DNA of 64,000 bases from positions 186,001 through 250,000 of the forward strand of contig NZ_OBDY01000011.1 in the NCBI RefSeq assembly GCF_900215205.1, written 5' to 3'. The position numbers and the translations under genes were made by a program. Position 1 is the stretch's first letter; each line of letters begins with the position of its first letter. The notes below the pieces were generated by a model. That model did not search any database. It saw only the letters and a program-made list of their open reading frames with translations, and was not told the DNA's origin. The stretch comes from Paractinoplanes atraurantiacus (GTDB taxonomy: Bacteria; Actinomycetota; Actinomycetes; Mycobacteriales; Micromonosporaceae). Below, in pieces: positions 35,682 to 46,154 of this stretch.

Positions 35682-35763
35682 TGCGGGAGCGGCTGGAGAT
35701 CTCGCAGTACGGCGGCAGCGACGCCCGGGCCTCTGTCTCGCCGACCCAGCCGAAAGCCACGCC

Positions 35764-36195
35764 TCACAGTCCGACGGGCAGCACCCCCTCCTCGATGTCG
35801 GCGAACTCGTCTTCGCTCGCCGCGAGGTAGTCGTCCCAGGACTGCTTGTCCCAGATCTCCACCCGGGTACTCGCCCCGATCACCACGAGCTCGCGGTCGA
35901 GTGCCGCGTACTCCCTCAAGTGGGCCGGGATGGTGACCCGCCCCTGCTTGTCGGGAACCTCGTCGTGTGCGCTGGCGAAGAACACCCGGCTGTAAGCCCG
36001 AGCGGCCTTGTTCGTGACCGGGGCCTCGCGGAGCTGACCCGCGATGCGCTGGAACTCCGGCATCGGGAACACGTAAAGACAGCGCTCCTGCCCCTTGGTG
36101 ATCACGACACCTCCCGCCAGCTCGTCGCGGAACTTCGCCGGAAGGATCAGCCGCCCCTTGTCGTCGAGGCGCGGGGTGTGAGTGCCGAGAAACAT
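35764..36195 (-). CDS. mraZ: MraZ transcriptional regulator of the dcw cluster
   Basis: 143 residues, the standard length. Two AbrB-like DNA-binding repeats are visible: THTPRLDDKGRLILPAKFRD near the N-terminus and EVPDKQGRVTIPAHLREY near residue 80. MraZ forms ring oligomers and usually represses its own operon. The ATG at 36195 begins at MFLGTHTPRLD, the conserved N-terminus, and has GGAG just upstream; an in-frame extension to 36240 was rejected. Its operator lies about 90 bp upstream. Confidence 0.96.
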   Translation of the reverse strand: MFLGTHTPRLDDKGRLILPAKFRDELAGGVVITKGQERCLYVFPMPEFQRIAGQLREAPVTNKAARAYSRVFFASAHDEVPDKQGRVTIPAHLREYAALDRELVVIGASTRVEIWDKQSWDDYLAASEDEFADIEEGVLPVGL

Positions 36196-36284
36196 CGGCT
36201 CCAACCCCCTGCCCCTGGCGGTTCGCGGTCCGCCTGTCAACTCGGGCCGGCAGGCCCTCCGGAATCAGCTCCCTTTTGGCCTTG

Positions 36285-36318
36285 CCACTGCGCTCCACTC
36301 TACTCCACTTCCCTCCAC
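36285..36318 (-). promoter_or_regulatory. MraZ operator: four GTGG boxes at 10-bp spacing
   Basis: On the minus strand GTGG recurs exactly every 10 bp (plus-strand CCAC at 36285, 36295, 36305, 36315). Three of the four are GTGGAG. MraZ rings are known to bind short direct repeats spaced one helical turn apart upstream of mraZ. Position (90-120 bp before the start) and phasing fit autoregulation. Possible -35 TTGACA hexamers lie further up at 36495-36500 and 36544-36549. Confidence 0.8.
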
Positions 36319-36842
36319 CCGCAAGCCGAATGAGCGCGCTCGCGAAGCTTGTTCGCACAAGAAACCCCAGCTCAAAGGCATGCACGCAGAGTGGAGGGCC
36401 ACCGCATGATCAACCCCGTCCGGTTTCCGACATCCTCACCGCACCCCCGTCAAGAACCACGACAAACACGCCCAAACCTCCCACCGTTCGCAGATGTCAA
36501 CCCCTCCCGGGGAGGAAAGTGGAGGACCTCGAACATGACCCGCTGTCAACCCCGAGTCCAGTTCATTCATCCGCCCGCATGCTCATACATCCACCCATCC
36601 CCGGCCAAACGGGAGCAGGAAGGATCAGGAGGCCCGGGAGAGGACCGCGTGAAAGAGATCCACGCGGGAAGGGCTGCGCGGGAACGGGTCCCGTAGGAAG
36701 AGCCACGCCGGAAGGGCCGCGCGGGAAAGGGCCGCGCGCGGGAGACCCGACGGGGAGGGCCGCACGGAAACGGGCCGCGCTGGAGAGACCCGCAGGGAGG
36801 GCTGCGCGGGAGAGACCCGCGAAAGACCCGCGCGCGAAGACC

Positions 36843-36902
36843 GCGGGAGAGGTCCTCGCGGGAGAGGTCCTCGCGGGAGAGGTCCTCGCGGGAGAGACCC
36901 AC
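36843..36902. repeat. 15-bp tandem repeat upstream of mraZ
   Basis: GCGGGAGAGGTCCTC starts at 36843, 36858 and 36873, with a partial copy at 36888. It is part of the low-complexity, purine-rich spacer 36560-37860 between mraZ and the NlpC/P60 gene, in which no gene is credible. Confidence 0.85.
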
Positions 36903-37101
36903 GCCGGAGATACCCGCGCACGAGGCCCACGCGAGACGCCCACGCGAGAAGGGCCACGCAGAAGCGCCCACGCGAGAAGGGCCCACTTAGAAGAGCCGGC
37001 GAGTGACCTGCCGCCGAAGCGGGCCACGCGGAACCGGGTCAGACGGAAGACGCCCACGCGGAAGCGGCCCACGCGGAAGAGCCCATGTGAGAGAGCCGCG
37101 C

Positions 37102-37390
37102 GAAGCGGGCTACACGAGAAGGCCCACGCGGCGGCGGCGCGGAAGACGCGGCGCGCAACAGGCGGCGCGAGAACGACGCGCACTAAACAACCGAGCGGGA
37201 GCGGACCCGCGTGGAGGCGAGCCGCGCGGAAGCGGCCAACGCGAGAGAGAGCTGCACGGAAGCGGGCCACACGAGAAGGCCCACGCGGCGGCGGCGCGGA
37301 AGACACGGCGCGCAACAGACGGCGCGAGAACGACGCGCGCGGGAACGACAGCGCGGGAGTGGACGCGCGTGGAGGTGGCCCGCGCAGAAA
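37102..37390. repeat. Imperfect ~130-bp direct duplication
   Basis: The segment beginning near 37102 (containing ACACGAGAAGGCCCACGCGG at 37112) recurs from about 37259 (same word at 37269), an offset of 157 bp. Mismatches and short indels increase to the right. The surrounding 36660-37100 is made of degenerate GCGGAAG/CCCACGCG words. Confidence 0.75.
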
Positions 37391-37509
37391 GAGCGACGCA
37401 GGGCCAGGCCGCGCGGAAGGAGAAGACAAAGGAAGTAGGCAGCGGGCGGGAGGAATGAGACGCGGAAGGGACAAACGGGCGGGGCTGAACCGGCTCGGAT
37501 CGGGAGGAG

Positions 37510-37581
37510 GCGCGGAGCGAGGAGGAGGCGCGGAGCGAGGAGGAGGCGCGGAGCGAGGAGGAGGCGCGGAGCGAGGAAGGG
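37510..37581. repeat. 18-bp tandem repeat, four copies
   Basis: GCGCGGAGCGAGGAGGAG starts at 37510, 37528, 37546 and 37564; the fourth copy is diverged at its end. The remainder, 37582-37860, is G-rich and has no recognised gene. Confidence 0.9.
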
Positions 37582-37862
37582 TTGCGTCGGGGTGCTCGTT
37601 GCGGTGGGCTCATCGCGCGGGCACAGGGTCTGCACGGTGCGGGCTCAGGGGGCCGGGCTTTGATCGGGGTGCTCGGCGGGGTGGAGGGCAGCGCCTCCGA
37701 GGCCGCGGGGCGGTGGTGGGTTTGCGTGAGGGGACGCACCGGCCGGAAGCGGGGCAGAGGGGGTGAGGGCAGACCGAGGCCGTCCCTGCGGCGGGGGCCT
37801 GTCGGTTGTCCCGTACCTCTGGGAAAGCGTGAGAGGGACGCCCAGCTCGAGAGAACGACAGA

Positions 37863-37889
37863 GGGGCGCGACCGAACCGGTCGCGCCCC
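37863..37889 (-). terminator. Terminator hairpin of the NlpC/P60 gene
   Basis: GGGGCGCGACC pairs perfectly with GGTCGCGCCCC (11 bp) around a 5-base loop, about 25 bp downstream of the stop codon. On the minus strand it is followed by a weak U-containing stretch (TCTGTCGTTCTC). Confidence 0.75.
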
Positions 37890-37913
37890 GCTGAGTGACT
37901 GTCGTGAACTGCC

Positions 37914-38738
37914 TTAGACGAGGCGGCGCACCACGTAGTTCGTGCTGATCATTTTGCGCTTCGAGACGCGGGCGCCGGTGTGCGGCGAGTCGTACATGTA
38001 GCCGTTGCCGGCGTAGATCGCGGCGTGGTAGCCGTAGGAGCCGTTCCGGAAGATGATCAGGTCACCCGCCTTCTTCGCGCCCTTCGACACCGAGCGGCCG
38101 ACCGACTGCTGCGAGTTGGCCTTGTGGGCCAGGTTCTTGCCGGCGGCCTTCTTGTACACGTACTTGGTGAAGCCCGAGCAGTCGAAACGGCTCGGACCGG
38201 AGGCGCCGAACAGGTACAGCGCGCCGGTGTGCTTCTGCGCCTCGGCGAGGACCTTGGCGCCGCTGGCGACGACCTTCACCGAGAGACGGCCGCCCACCTG
38301 CGGGGCGAACGTCGAAGTGCCCAGGTAGACCATGCGGAGCGAGCCGCTGACCTTGGGCTGGCCGTACAGGGCGACGGCGCCGTTCTTGTTCACCTTGCCG
38401 GAGGCCCAGTTCTGCCACTTGCCGTTGCGGAGCGCCTGCAGGCGCACGTAGCCGGAAGTGACGGCCTTGCCGTTGGTGGGGTTGAGGTAGCGGGCGGTCA
38501 CCTTGACCTTGGCACCCCACGCGAGCGTCCTGGTGCTGACGCTGGTGCGGACCGTGGGCTTGACCTTCGCCGCGGCCTTCGCGGTGGCGACCTGCGCCAC
38601 GACGGGGGCGGGGGTGGCGGCGTGCGCGGCCGGGGTGGAGACCAGCTGGCCGGCGCAGAGGCAGAGACCCAGGGACAGTGCGATCTTGCCGGCGCCCGCG
38701 GACATGCGGCGGCCCCGGCTCGAACTGCGTTCGTGCAC
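37914..38738 (-). CDS. Secreted NlpC/P60 peptidoglycan endopeptidase
   Basis: 274 residues. A signal peptide (about 1-41, hydrophobic core KIALSLGLCLCAGQLV, cleavage after AAHA) is followed by an Ig-like/beta domain (about 60-155) and a C-terminal NlpC/P60 papain-like domain. The catalytic residues are Cys187 (SRFDCSGFTKYVY), His238 (GYHAAIYAGNGY) and His253 (DSPHTG). It probably cleaves the D-Glu-DAP bond in wall peptides during remodelling. The GTG at 38738 is chosen because GGAGGG lies 10 bases upstream and the signal peptide begins there. A c-di-AMP riboswitch immediately precedes it. Confidence 0.93.
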   Translation of the reverse strand: MHERSSSRGRRMSAGAGKIALSLGLCLCAGQLVSTPAAHAATPAPVVAQVATAKAAAKVKPTVRTSVSTRTLAWGAKVKVTARYLNPTNGKAVTSGYVRLQALRNGKWQNWASGKVNKNGAVALYGQPKVSGSLRMVYLGTSTFAPQVGGRLSVKVVASGAKVLAEAQKHTGALYLFGASGPSRFDCSGFTKYVYKKAAGKNLAHKANSQQSVGRSVSKGAKKAGDLIIFRNGSYGYHAAIYAGNGYMYDSPHTGARVSKRKMISTNYVVRRLV

Positions 38739-38757
38739 GGTAGAGAATTCCCTCCGG

Positions 38758-38973
38758 CACGCCTGCGAGGTTAGCTGTCGGGTTCGGGCGGGAAGGCTTG
38801 CCCGGCCGCCATGGGGAGGCGGCTTCACCCCAAGGTCTCTCCGTGCTCGCCACCGGAGCGGGTGGCGCGGAGAAGACCGCTATGTGGGTCCCCCGTCCCT
38901 GCCCCCGTATGCCTTTGTGGTCGTACATGGTGCTCGTGGTCGCGCTGCCTGGCCCGGGGCAGGGCTCGGCGTG
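38758..38973 (-). promoter_or_regulatory. c-di-AMP (ydaO/yuaA-type) riboswitch
   Basis: On the minus strand the leader carries the conserved blocks of the actinobacterial ydaO motif in order: CACGCCGAGCC (5' end, 38973), GGGACGGGGGACCCA (about 38885-38900), GGGGTGAAGCC (38831-38821), and CCCGACAGCTAACCTCG with AGGCGTG at the 3' end (38758). CACGCC and GGCGTG pair as P1. The ribosome site GGAGGG lies just 3' of P1. Ligand binding could therefore control translation or early elongation. Such riboswitches precede wall hydrolase genes in many actinobacteria. Confidence 0.9.
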
Positions 38974-39063
38974 AACCGGGCGGCGCAAGCCTTCAGCGGT
39001 TGCTGTCGGCCCAACCTTGGTACCTGAGATTCGGCTGGAGCGGCAGAATCGGTTCAGTAACCG

Positions 39064-39092
39064 AGAGTAGTTGGCACATGAAGGCCTGTCCG
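39064..39092 (-). promoter_or_regulatory. Promoter candidate for the riboswitch-NlpC/P60 transcript
   Basis: CGGACA (39092-39087), 17-bp spacer and TACTCT (39069-39064) on the minus strand would start the RNA near 39055, about 80 bases before the aptamer. The region 39056-39182 is AT-rich and repeats the word GTAAC/GTTAC, which could be a regulator site. Confidence 0.5.
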
Positions 39093-39313
39093 ATTTGTGA
39101 CCAGGGCGTAACTTTTGCCAGCACGGCTCGTGATCAACCAAATACAGTTTGTGGAAGGTTACGGGTGAATCAGAACACATAATTGCTCGTCACCGGCCGG
39201 GTGACGGCCCCTGGATATTCACTCTTCCGCTGCCCTAATCGTCCCTACCGGGCGAAACTGGCTCCCCCGAACGGCCAGCGGCCACGACCACTCGACGTAA
39301 CAACCTGTTCCGG

Positions 39314-39319
39314 TACCCT
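39314..39319 (+). promoter_or_regulatory. Probable -10 of murT (leaderless)
   Basis: TACCCT ends seven bases before the murT GTG at 39327, with no Shine-Dalgarno sequence in between. CTCGAC 17 bp upstream is a poor -35. Spacing suggests a leaderless murT-gatD transcript. Confidence 0.5.
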
Positions 39320-39326
39320 CGTCGCC

Positions 39327-40562
39327 GTGACGGACGGGAAGATGCCCCTGCGCGCCAAGGTCGCGACCTCCGTGTCGAAGACCGCGGCCGCGCTCTCCAG
39401 GGCCGCGGGACGCGGCGACGGCTCGGTCATCGGCGGCTGGATCGGTCTCAAGATCGATCCTGAGCTGCTGAGCCACTTGGCGACCGGGCGGGCCATCGCG
39501 CTCGTCTCCGGTACCAACGGCAAGACCACCACGACCCGGCTGGCGGCCGCCGCGCTCGGCGTCCTCGGCCCGGTCGCCACCAACTCCTTCGGCGCCAACA
39601 TGCCCACCGGGCACACGTCGGCCCTGGCCAAGGCCGGCCAGACGCCGTTCGCGGTGCTGGAGGTGGACGAGCACTACCTCCCCCGGGTCATCGACGAGAC
39701 CAAGCCGCGGGTGGTGGCGCTGCTCAACCTCTCCCGTGACCAGCTCGACCGGGCCAAGGAGGTGGCGATGATGGCGCAGCTGTGGCGCACCGCCCTCGCC
39801 GGCCACCCGGACGTGAACGTGGTCGCCAACGCCGACGACCCGATGGTGGTCTGGGCCGCCTACGGCTCACAGAAGGTCACCTGGTTCAGCGCCGGCCAGC
39901 GCTGGCAGGACGACTCGTGGGTCTGCCCCGAGAGCGGCGACCCGATCGAGCGGGAGAACGGCGACTGGTGGTGCACCGGCTGCCCGCTGCGCCGGCCGAT
40001 ACCGCAGTGGCGCGTCGAGGACGAGGGCGTGATCGACCCGCGCGGCGACTGGCACCTGGTCAAGCTTCAGCTGCCGGGCACGGTCAACCTGGGTAACGCG
40101 GCGACCGCGCTGGCGGTGGCGGCCGAGTTCGGTGTGCGCCCGATCGAGGCGCTCCCCCGGCTCTCCACGGTCACCTCGATCGCCGGGCGATACGCCCAGG
40201 TCGACCGGGACGGCCGCAACATCCGGCTGCTGCTGGCCAAGAACCCGGCCAGCTGGCTCGAGGCGTTCGACATGGCCGAGCAGGCGCCGACACTGCTCTC
40301 CATCAACGCGCGCGACCCCGACGGCTTCGACACTTCTTGGCTGTACGACGTCGACTTCGCCCCGCTGTACGGCCGGCCGGTGCTGATCACCGGCGAGCGG
40401 GCCTACGACCTCGCGGTGCGCCTCGAGGTGAACGGAATCCCCTTCCAGCACGTTAGGACCTTCGAGGAGGCGCTGGCGACCGTGCCGCCGGGCCGCCTCG
40501 AGGTGATCGCGAACTACACCGCGTTCCAGGACATTCGAGCGGAGCTTGACCGTGTCAACTGA
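39327..40562 (+). CDS. murT: Lipid II isoglutaminyl synthase subunit MurT
   Basis: 411 residues. The Mur-ligase-like subunit of the MurT/GatD complex, which amidates the D-Glu of lipid II to D-isoglutamine using ATP and glutamine. The P-loop is SGTNGKTTTTRLAAAAL (61-77), LNLSRDQLDRAKEV follows, and the DUF1727 C-terminal domain includes LLLAKNPASWLEA. The zinc-ribbon insert keeps only three Cys (Cys200, Cys216, Cys219); the place of the second Cys holds Ser203. It is not MurD: the short Mur core with Zn insert and the adjacent gatD are diagnostic. GTG start. Confidence 0.94.
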   Translation: MTDGKMPLRAKVATSVSKTAAALSRAAGRGDGSVIGGWIGLKIDPELLSHLATGRAIALVSGTNGKTTTTRLAAAALGVLGPVATNSFGANMPTGHTSALAKAGQTPFAVLEVDEHYLPRVIDETKPRVVALLNLSRDQLDRAKEVAMMAQLWRTALAGHPDVNVVANADDPMVVWAAYGSQKVTWFSAGQRWQDDSWVCPESGDPIERENGDWWCTGCPLRRPIPQWRVEDEGVIDPRGDWHLVKLQLPGTVNLGNAATALAVAAEFGVRPIEALPRLSTVTSIAGRYAQVDRDGRNIRLLLAKNPASWLEAFDMAEQAPTLLSINARDPDGFDTSWLYDVDFAPLYGRPVLITGERAYDLAVRLEVNGIPFQHVRTFEEALATVPPGRLEVIANYTAFQDIRAELDRVN

Positions 40563-41262
40563 GGCATTGCGCATCGTCTGGATCTACCCAGACCTGCTCT
40601 CCACCTACGGCGACCGGGGCAACCTGCTGATCCTGGCCCGCCGAGCCGCCCTGCGCGGCATCCCGGTGGAGACCTACTCGGTCCGCTCCGACCAGCCGAT
40701 GCCGGCGTCGGCCGACATCTACCTGATCGGCGGCGGCGAGGACGGCCCGCAGGCCCTGGCCGCCCAGCGGCTGATCAACGACGGCGGCGTCCACCGCGCC
40801 GTCAACCAGGGCGCCGCGGTTCTGGCCATCTGCGCCGGTTACCAGTTGTTCGGTCACTCGTTCTTCGCAAAGGGTGCGAAATGCCCGGGCCTCGGGCTGC
40901 TCGACCTGCACTCCGACCGGGGCGAGACGCGGGCCGTGGGCGAGCTCCGCGGCGACGTCGACCCCCGCCTGGGGCTGCCACCGCTGAGTGGTTTCGAAAA
41001 TCACGGCGGCCGCACCCACCTGGGGCCGAACGCCTTCCCGCTGGCCCGGGTGACCGCCGGCATTGGCAATGACGGCCAAACCGAGGGAGCCTGGGCAGGG
41101 AAGATTCTGGGCACCTACTCGCACGGCCCGGCGTTGGCTCGCAACCCAGCGATAGCCGATCTGCTACTGCGCTGGGCGACCGGCGCGGATAGTCTTGCCC
41201 CGGTCGACGACACCTGGGCCGAGCGCCTCAGGGCCGAACGACTGGCCGCAGCCGGAGCCTGA
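40552..41262 (+). CDS. gatD: Lipid II isoglutaminyl synthase subunit GatD
   Basis: 236 residues. Class I glutamine amidotransferase (CobB/CobQ-like) supplying ammonia to MurT. The nucleophile is Cys94 in LAICAGYQLFGHSF, and the catalytic His191 lies in GTYSHGPALARNP. The N-terminus IVWIYPDLLSTYGDRGNLL is typical of GatD. The GTG at 40552 has GGAG seven bases upstream and overlaps the end of murT by 11 bp, so the two are co-translated. Confidence 0.95.
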   Translation: MSTEALRIVWIYPDLLSTYGDRGNLLILARRAALRGIPVETYSVRSDQPMPASADIYLIGGGEDGPQALAAQRLINDGGVHRAVNQGAAVLAICAGYQLFGHSFFAKGAKCPGLGLLDLHSDRGETRAVGELRGDVDPRLGLPPLSGFENHGGRTHLGPNAFPLARVTAGIGNDGQTEGAWAGKILGTYSHGPALARNPAIADLLLRWATGADSLAPVDDTWAERLRAERLAAAGA

Positions 41263-41293
41263 CGACGTTTTTCACCAAGGGACGGACGACTGC

Positions 41294-42034
41294 ATGACTG
41301 ACCTCCTGATCGCCCCGCGGGGCGCCACCACCCTCGCGGACCCTCAGGTTGCTGCTCCTCAGTCCCTGGGCTGGCGGCGCCGGCTCGTCCGGTTCGGCAT
41401 CCTCGGTGTCGTCATCGCGGCCATCGCGATCGCCGCCGCCGTCCTGCCGATCCACGAGATCGCCGACGGCATCGCCAAGCTCGGTCCCGCCGCCGCGGCC
41501 ATCATCGCCGTCGTCGGCGGCCTGCTGCTCTCGGTGCTCGTCCCCCGCACGGCCATCACGGTCGCGTGCGGCGCCCTGCTGGGCGCGGCCACGGGCGCGG
41601 CGACCGCTCTGGCCGCCGCCGTCATCGCCGCCGCGGTCACGTACTACGCGGGCCGCTGGGTCGGCCGGGGCGCCCTGCAGGCCCGGGCCGGCGGTAAGCT
41701 TCAGCGTCTCGACGGTTGGCTCAACAAGCGCGGCCTCTCGGCGGTCCTGCTGGTCCGCTTCCTGCCGCTGGCCCCGTTCGGCCTGGTCGGCTACGCCTAC
41801 GGCACGACCAGCGTCTGCCGCAAGCGCTACCTGCTCGGCACCACGCTGGCCGCCATCCCGTCCGCCATCTCCTACGCGACGATCGGCGCCGCCGTCACCA
41901 AGCCCGGCGAGATGAGCGTCCTTTCCTTCGCCCCCGCCGCCATCGGCTTCCTCCTGACCACCGGCATCGTCGTGTGGTGGAAGCGTTCCTCGAAGAAGGC
42001 GGCTTCTGAGGCCGGTCTCGCCACTGCCGCCTGA
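41294..42034 (+). CDS. VTT-domain (TVP38/TMEM64, DedA-like) membrane protein
   Basis: 246 residues with about six hydrophobic helices. The VTT signature reads LSVLVPRTAITVACGALLGA then TYYAGRWVGRGAL; later, LLVRFLPLAPFGLVGYAYGTT carries the conserved Arg and Pro residues. Family members are implicated in lipid (including undecaprenyl phosphate) scrambling or transport. The position after murT-gatD suggests a link to lipid carrier recycling, but that is inference. ATG at 41294; a longer frame into gatD was rejected. A terminator follows. Confidence 0.87.
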   Translation: MTDLLIAPRGATTLADPQVAAPQSLGWRRRLVRFGILGVVIAAIAIAAAVLPIHEIADGIAKLGPAAAAIIAVVGGLLLSVLVPRTAITVACGALLGAATGAATALAAAVIAAAVTYYAGRWVGRGALQARAGGKLQRLDGWLNKRGLSAVLLVRFLPLAPFGLVGYAYGTTSVCRKRYLLGTTLAAIPSAISYATIGAAVTKPGEMSVLSFAPAAIGFLLTTGIVVWWKRSSKKAASEAGLATAA

Positions 42035-42080
42035 CCCCTTCAACACATATAGTACGAATTCTCAGCCGCACCAACCGCAC

Positions 42081-42113
42081 GAAGGCCGCACCCGCTCCAC
42101 GGGCGCGGCCTTC
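42081..42113 (+). terminator. Terminator after the VTT-domain gene
   Basis: GAAGGCCGC-A-CCC and GGG-C-GCGGCCTTC form a 13-bp stem with one mismatch and a 7-base loop, 47 bp after the stop codon, followed by GCGTTTC. Confidence 0.8.
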
Positions 42114-42179
42114 GCGTTTCTCCAGGCCACAGCGCGTCCAGACCTCAAAAGCCGTGGTCACCCTCAACCCCACGCGCCC

Positions 42180-42930
42180 GTCCCGCGCCCACGCAATGCC
42201 CCCCGAGCGGAGCCACCCACGACCAGACCGGCACAACGCACCGAGCGCCCCCACAGCGGAGCGACCTCACGGCCGGAGCGACCTCACGGCCGGAGCGACC
42301 CACGGGCGGAGCAGCCCATAGGCGGAGCAGCGCATAGGCGGAGCGGGCCACGGCGGAGCGACCTAACGGGCGGAGCGGCCCCGCGCCAGGCGCCCACTCG
42401 CGGAGCGAACGACAACCGAAGTGGCCCACAGACAGAGCGCCCACGGGACTGGCCGGCACAGCGGGCGGAACGGCTACGGACGAAGCGGACCGCGCCGAGC
42501 GCTCCCCCATGCAGAAAGCCACGGGTCGAGCGACCCACTAGCCCCCGCGCCAGGCGACGCCTCGCAGAGCGGCCCATCGGCGAAGCGACCCACGAGCGGA
42601 GTACAAATGGGACAGAATTTCCCAAACGGGACAGCCATGGACGGAGCACACCTGCGCCGAGCGTTCACTCGCTGAGCAACCCAAGTGCCGCGCGGCTCAA
42701 GGACGAGCGGCCCACAATCGGAGGGACCCCGCGCCGGACAACCCCTCACAGAGCAGCCGACAGGCGAAGCGGCCAATGAGCGGAGCAAAAACTGACAGAA
42801 CTGACCAATGGGAGAAAAGCCACAGATAGAGCACGCCCGCGCCGAGAGCTCACTCGCGAAGCGGCCCAGCGCGGAGCGGCCCAGCGCGGAGCAACCCCAC
42901 GGACGGAGCGGTACCGCTCGGAGCTGCCCG
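42180..42930. repeat. Degenerate repeat block with CGGAGCG every 15-17 bp
   Basis: CGGAGC-type words recur with short spacing, clearest at 42257, 42274, 42291, 42307, 42323, 42339, 42354 and 42371; the first three are a 17-bp repeat (CGGAGCGACCTCACGGC). Decayed copies continue to about 42930. No gene is credible between 42114 and 43006. The block lies between convergent genes and between their terminators. Confidence 0.75.
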
Positions 42931-43006
42931 AAGGGTGAGCGGCCCGCTCGGGGCGGTGTGCGGGTGGGGCGGGCTCTGTGTGGTGCTTTCGGGGGTGCGG
43001 ACGGGG

Positions 43007-43033
43007 AAGGCCCACCGCGGGGCGGTGGGCCTT
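43007..43033 (-). terminator. Terminator hairpin downstream of leuS
   Basis: AAGGCCCACCGC and GCGGTGGGCCTT form a perfect 12-bp stem with a 3-base loop, about 135 bp after the leuS stop. It has no U tract on either strand. Confidence 0.65.
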
Positions 43034-43166
43034 CTGGGTGACCACGGCTACGCGCGAGAGTCGCGCTGCGGCCTCGGGGCGCGGTGAGGTCGCGCTCGAG
43101 CTCCCCGGAGGTGTGACCTTGCGGTGGGGAGCCCGAGAATGCGTACCTCTGCGGTGTTGATGGGTG

Positions 43167-45974
<2,808 letters not shown>

Positions 45975-46006
45975 CCGTCTTCTTCGTCGTGTATGAAGCA
46001 GGGCAC

Positions 46007-46032
46007 AAAAAAACCCCTCACGCAGGAGGGGT
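46007..46032 (-). terminator. Attenuator terminator in the leuS leader
   Basis: On the minus strand ACCCCTC and GAGGGGT form a 7-bp stem with a 6-base loop, followed by a run of seven T. It is the most canonical intrinsic terminator in the window and lies 33 bp before leuS, so it must be bypassed for leuS expression. An upstream hairpin, GCCGTGCTG/CAGCACGGC (46034-46069), covers the end of the leader peptide and is the likely alternate structure. Confidence 0.9.
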
Positions 46033-46050
46033 CGCCGTGCTGTGGCCGCT

Positions 46051-46098
46051 CTAGCGGCGGCAGCACGGCTGGCTAAGAAGCAGGAAGTGCCGAGCCAT
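46051..46098 (-). CDS. Leucine-rich leader peptide of leuS (attenuator)
   Basis: Encodes MARHFLLLSQPCCRR. Three Leu codons in a row are CTG-CTT-CTT; CTT is rare in such a GC-rich genome. The stop codon lies in the loop of the 46034-46069 hairpin, the usual geometry for ribosome-controlled attenuation. A start three codons upstream (46107, adding MQG) is possible. TATTAT ends seven bases before the 46098 ATG, so the leader may be a leaderless mRNA. Classical leuS attenuators have been predicted in some Streptomyces; no direct evidence exists here. Confidence 0.8.
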   Translation of the reverse strand: MARHFLLLSQPCCRR

Positions 46099-46107
46099 GC
46101 CTTGCAT

Positions 46108-46143
46108 AATACCGGTCGCCGCCGAGTGGCGGCGACCGGTATT
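46108..46143 (-). terminator. 16-bp perfect hairpin after the metalloprotease gene
   Basis: AATACCGGTCGCCGCC and its exact complement (46128-46143) enclose a 4-base loop. It starts 11 bp after the protease stop codon and ends next to the leuS leader peptide. Its distal part also holds the possible -10 (TATTAT) of leuS, so termination and the next promoter appear to overlap. Confidence 0.75.
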
Positions 46144-46154
46144 ACCCGTAGTAC

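Noticed and set aside
35515..35760. Small 81-codon gene between mraZ and rsmH
   Set aside because: No ribosome site and no similarity recognised; it contains the hairpin and looks like chance.
36276..37766. Long open plus-strand frame upstream of mraZ (about 490 codons)
   Set aside because: The product is Arg/Gly/Ala low complexity generated by tandem repeats; there is no ribosome site or domain. GC-rich repeats keep several frames open by chance.
39327..40562. MurT gene as the missing murD
   Set aside because: The zinc-ribbon insert, DUF1727 C-terminus and overlapping gatD identify MurT; MurD lacks these.
45975..46110. T-box riboswitch upstream of leuS
   Set aside because: No T-box AGGGTGGNACCGCG core or Stem I features. 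The short Leu-rich frame plus terminator fits peptide-based attenuation instead.
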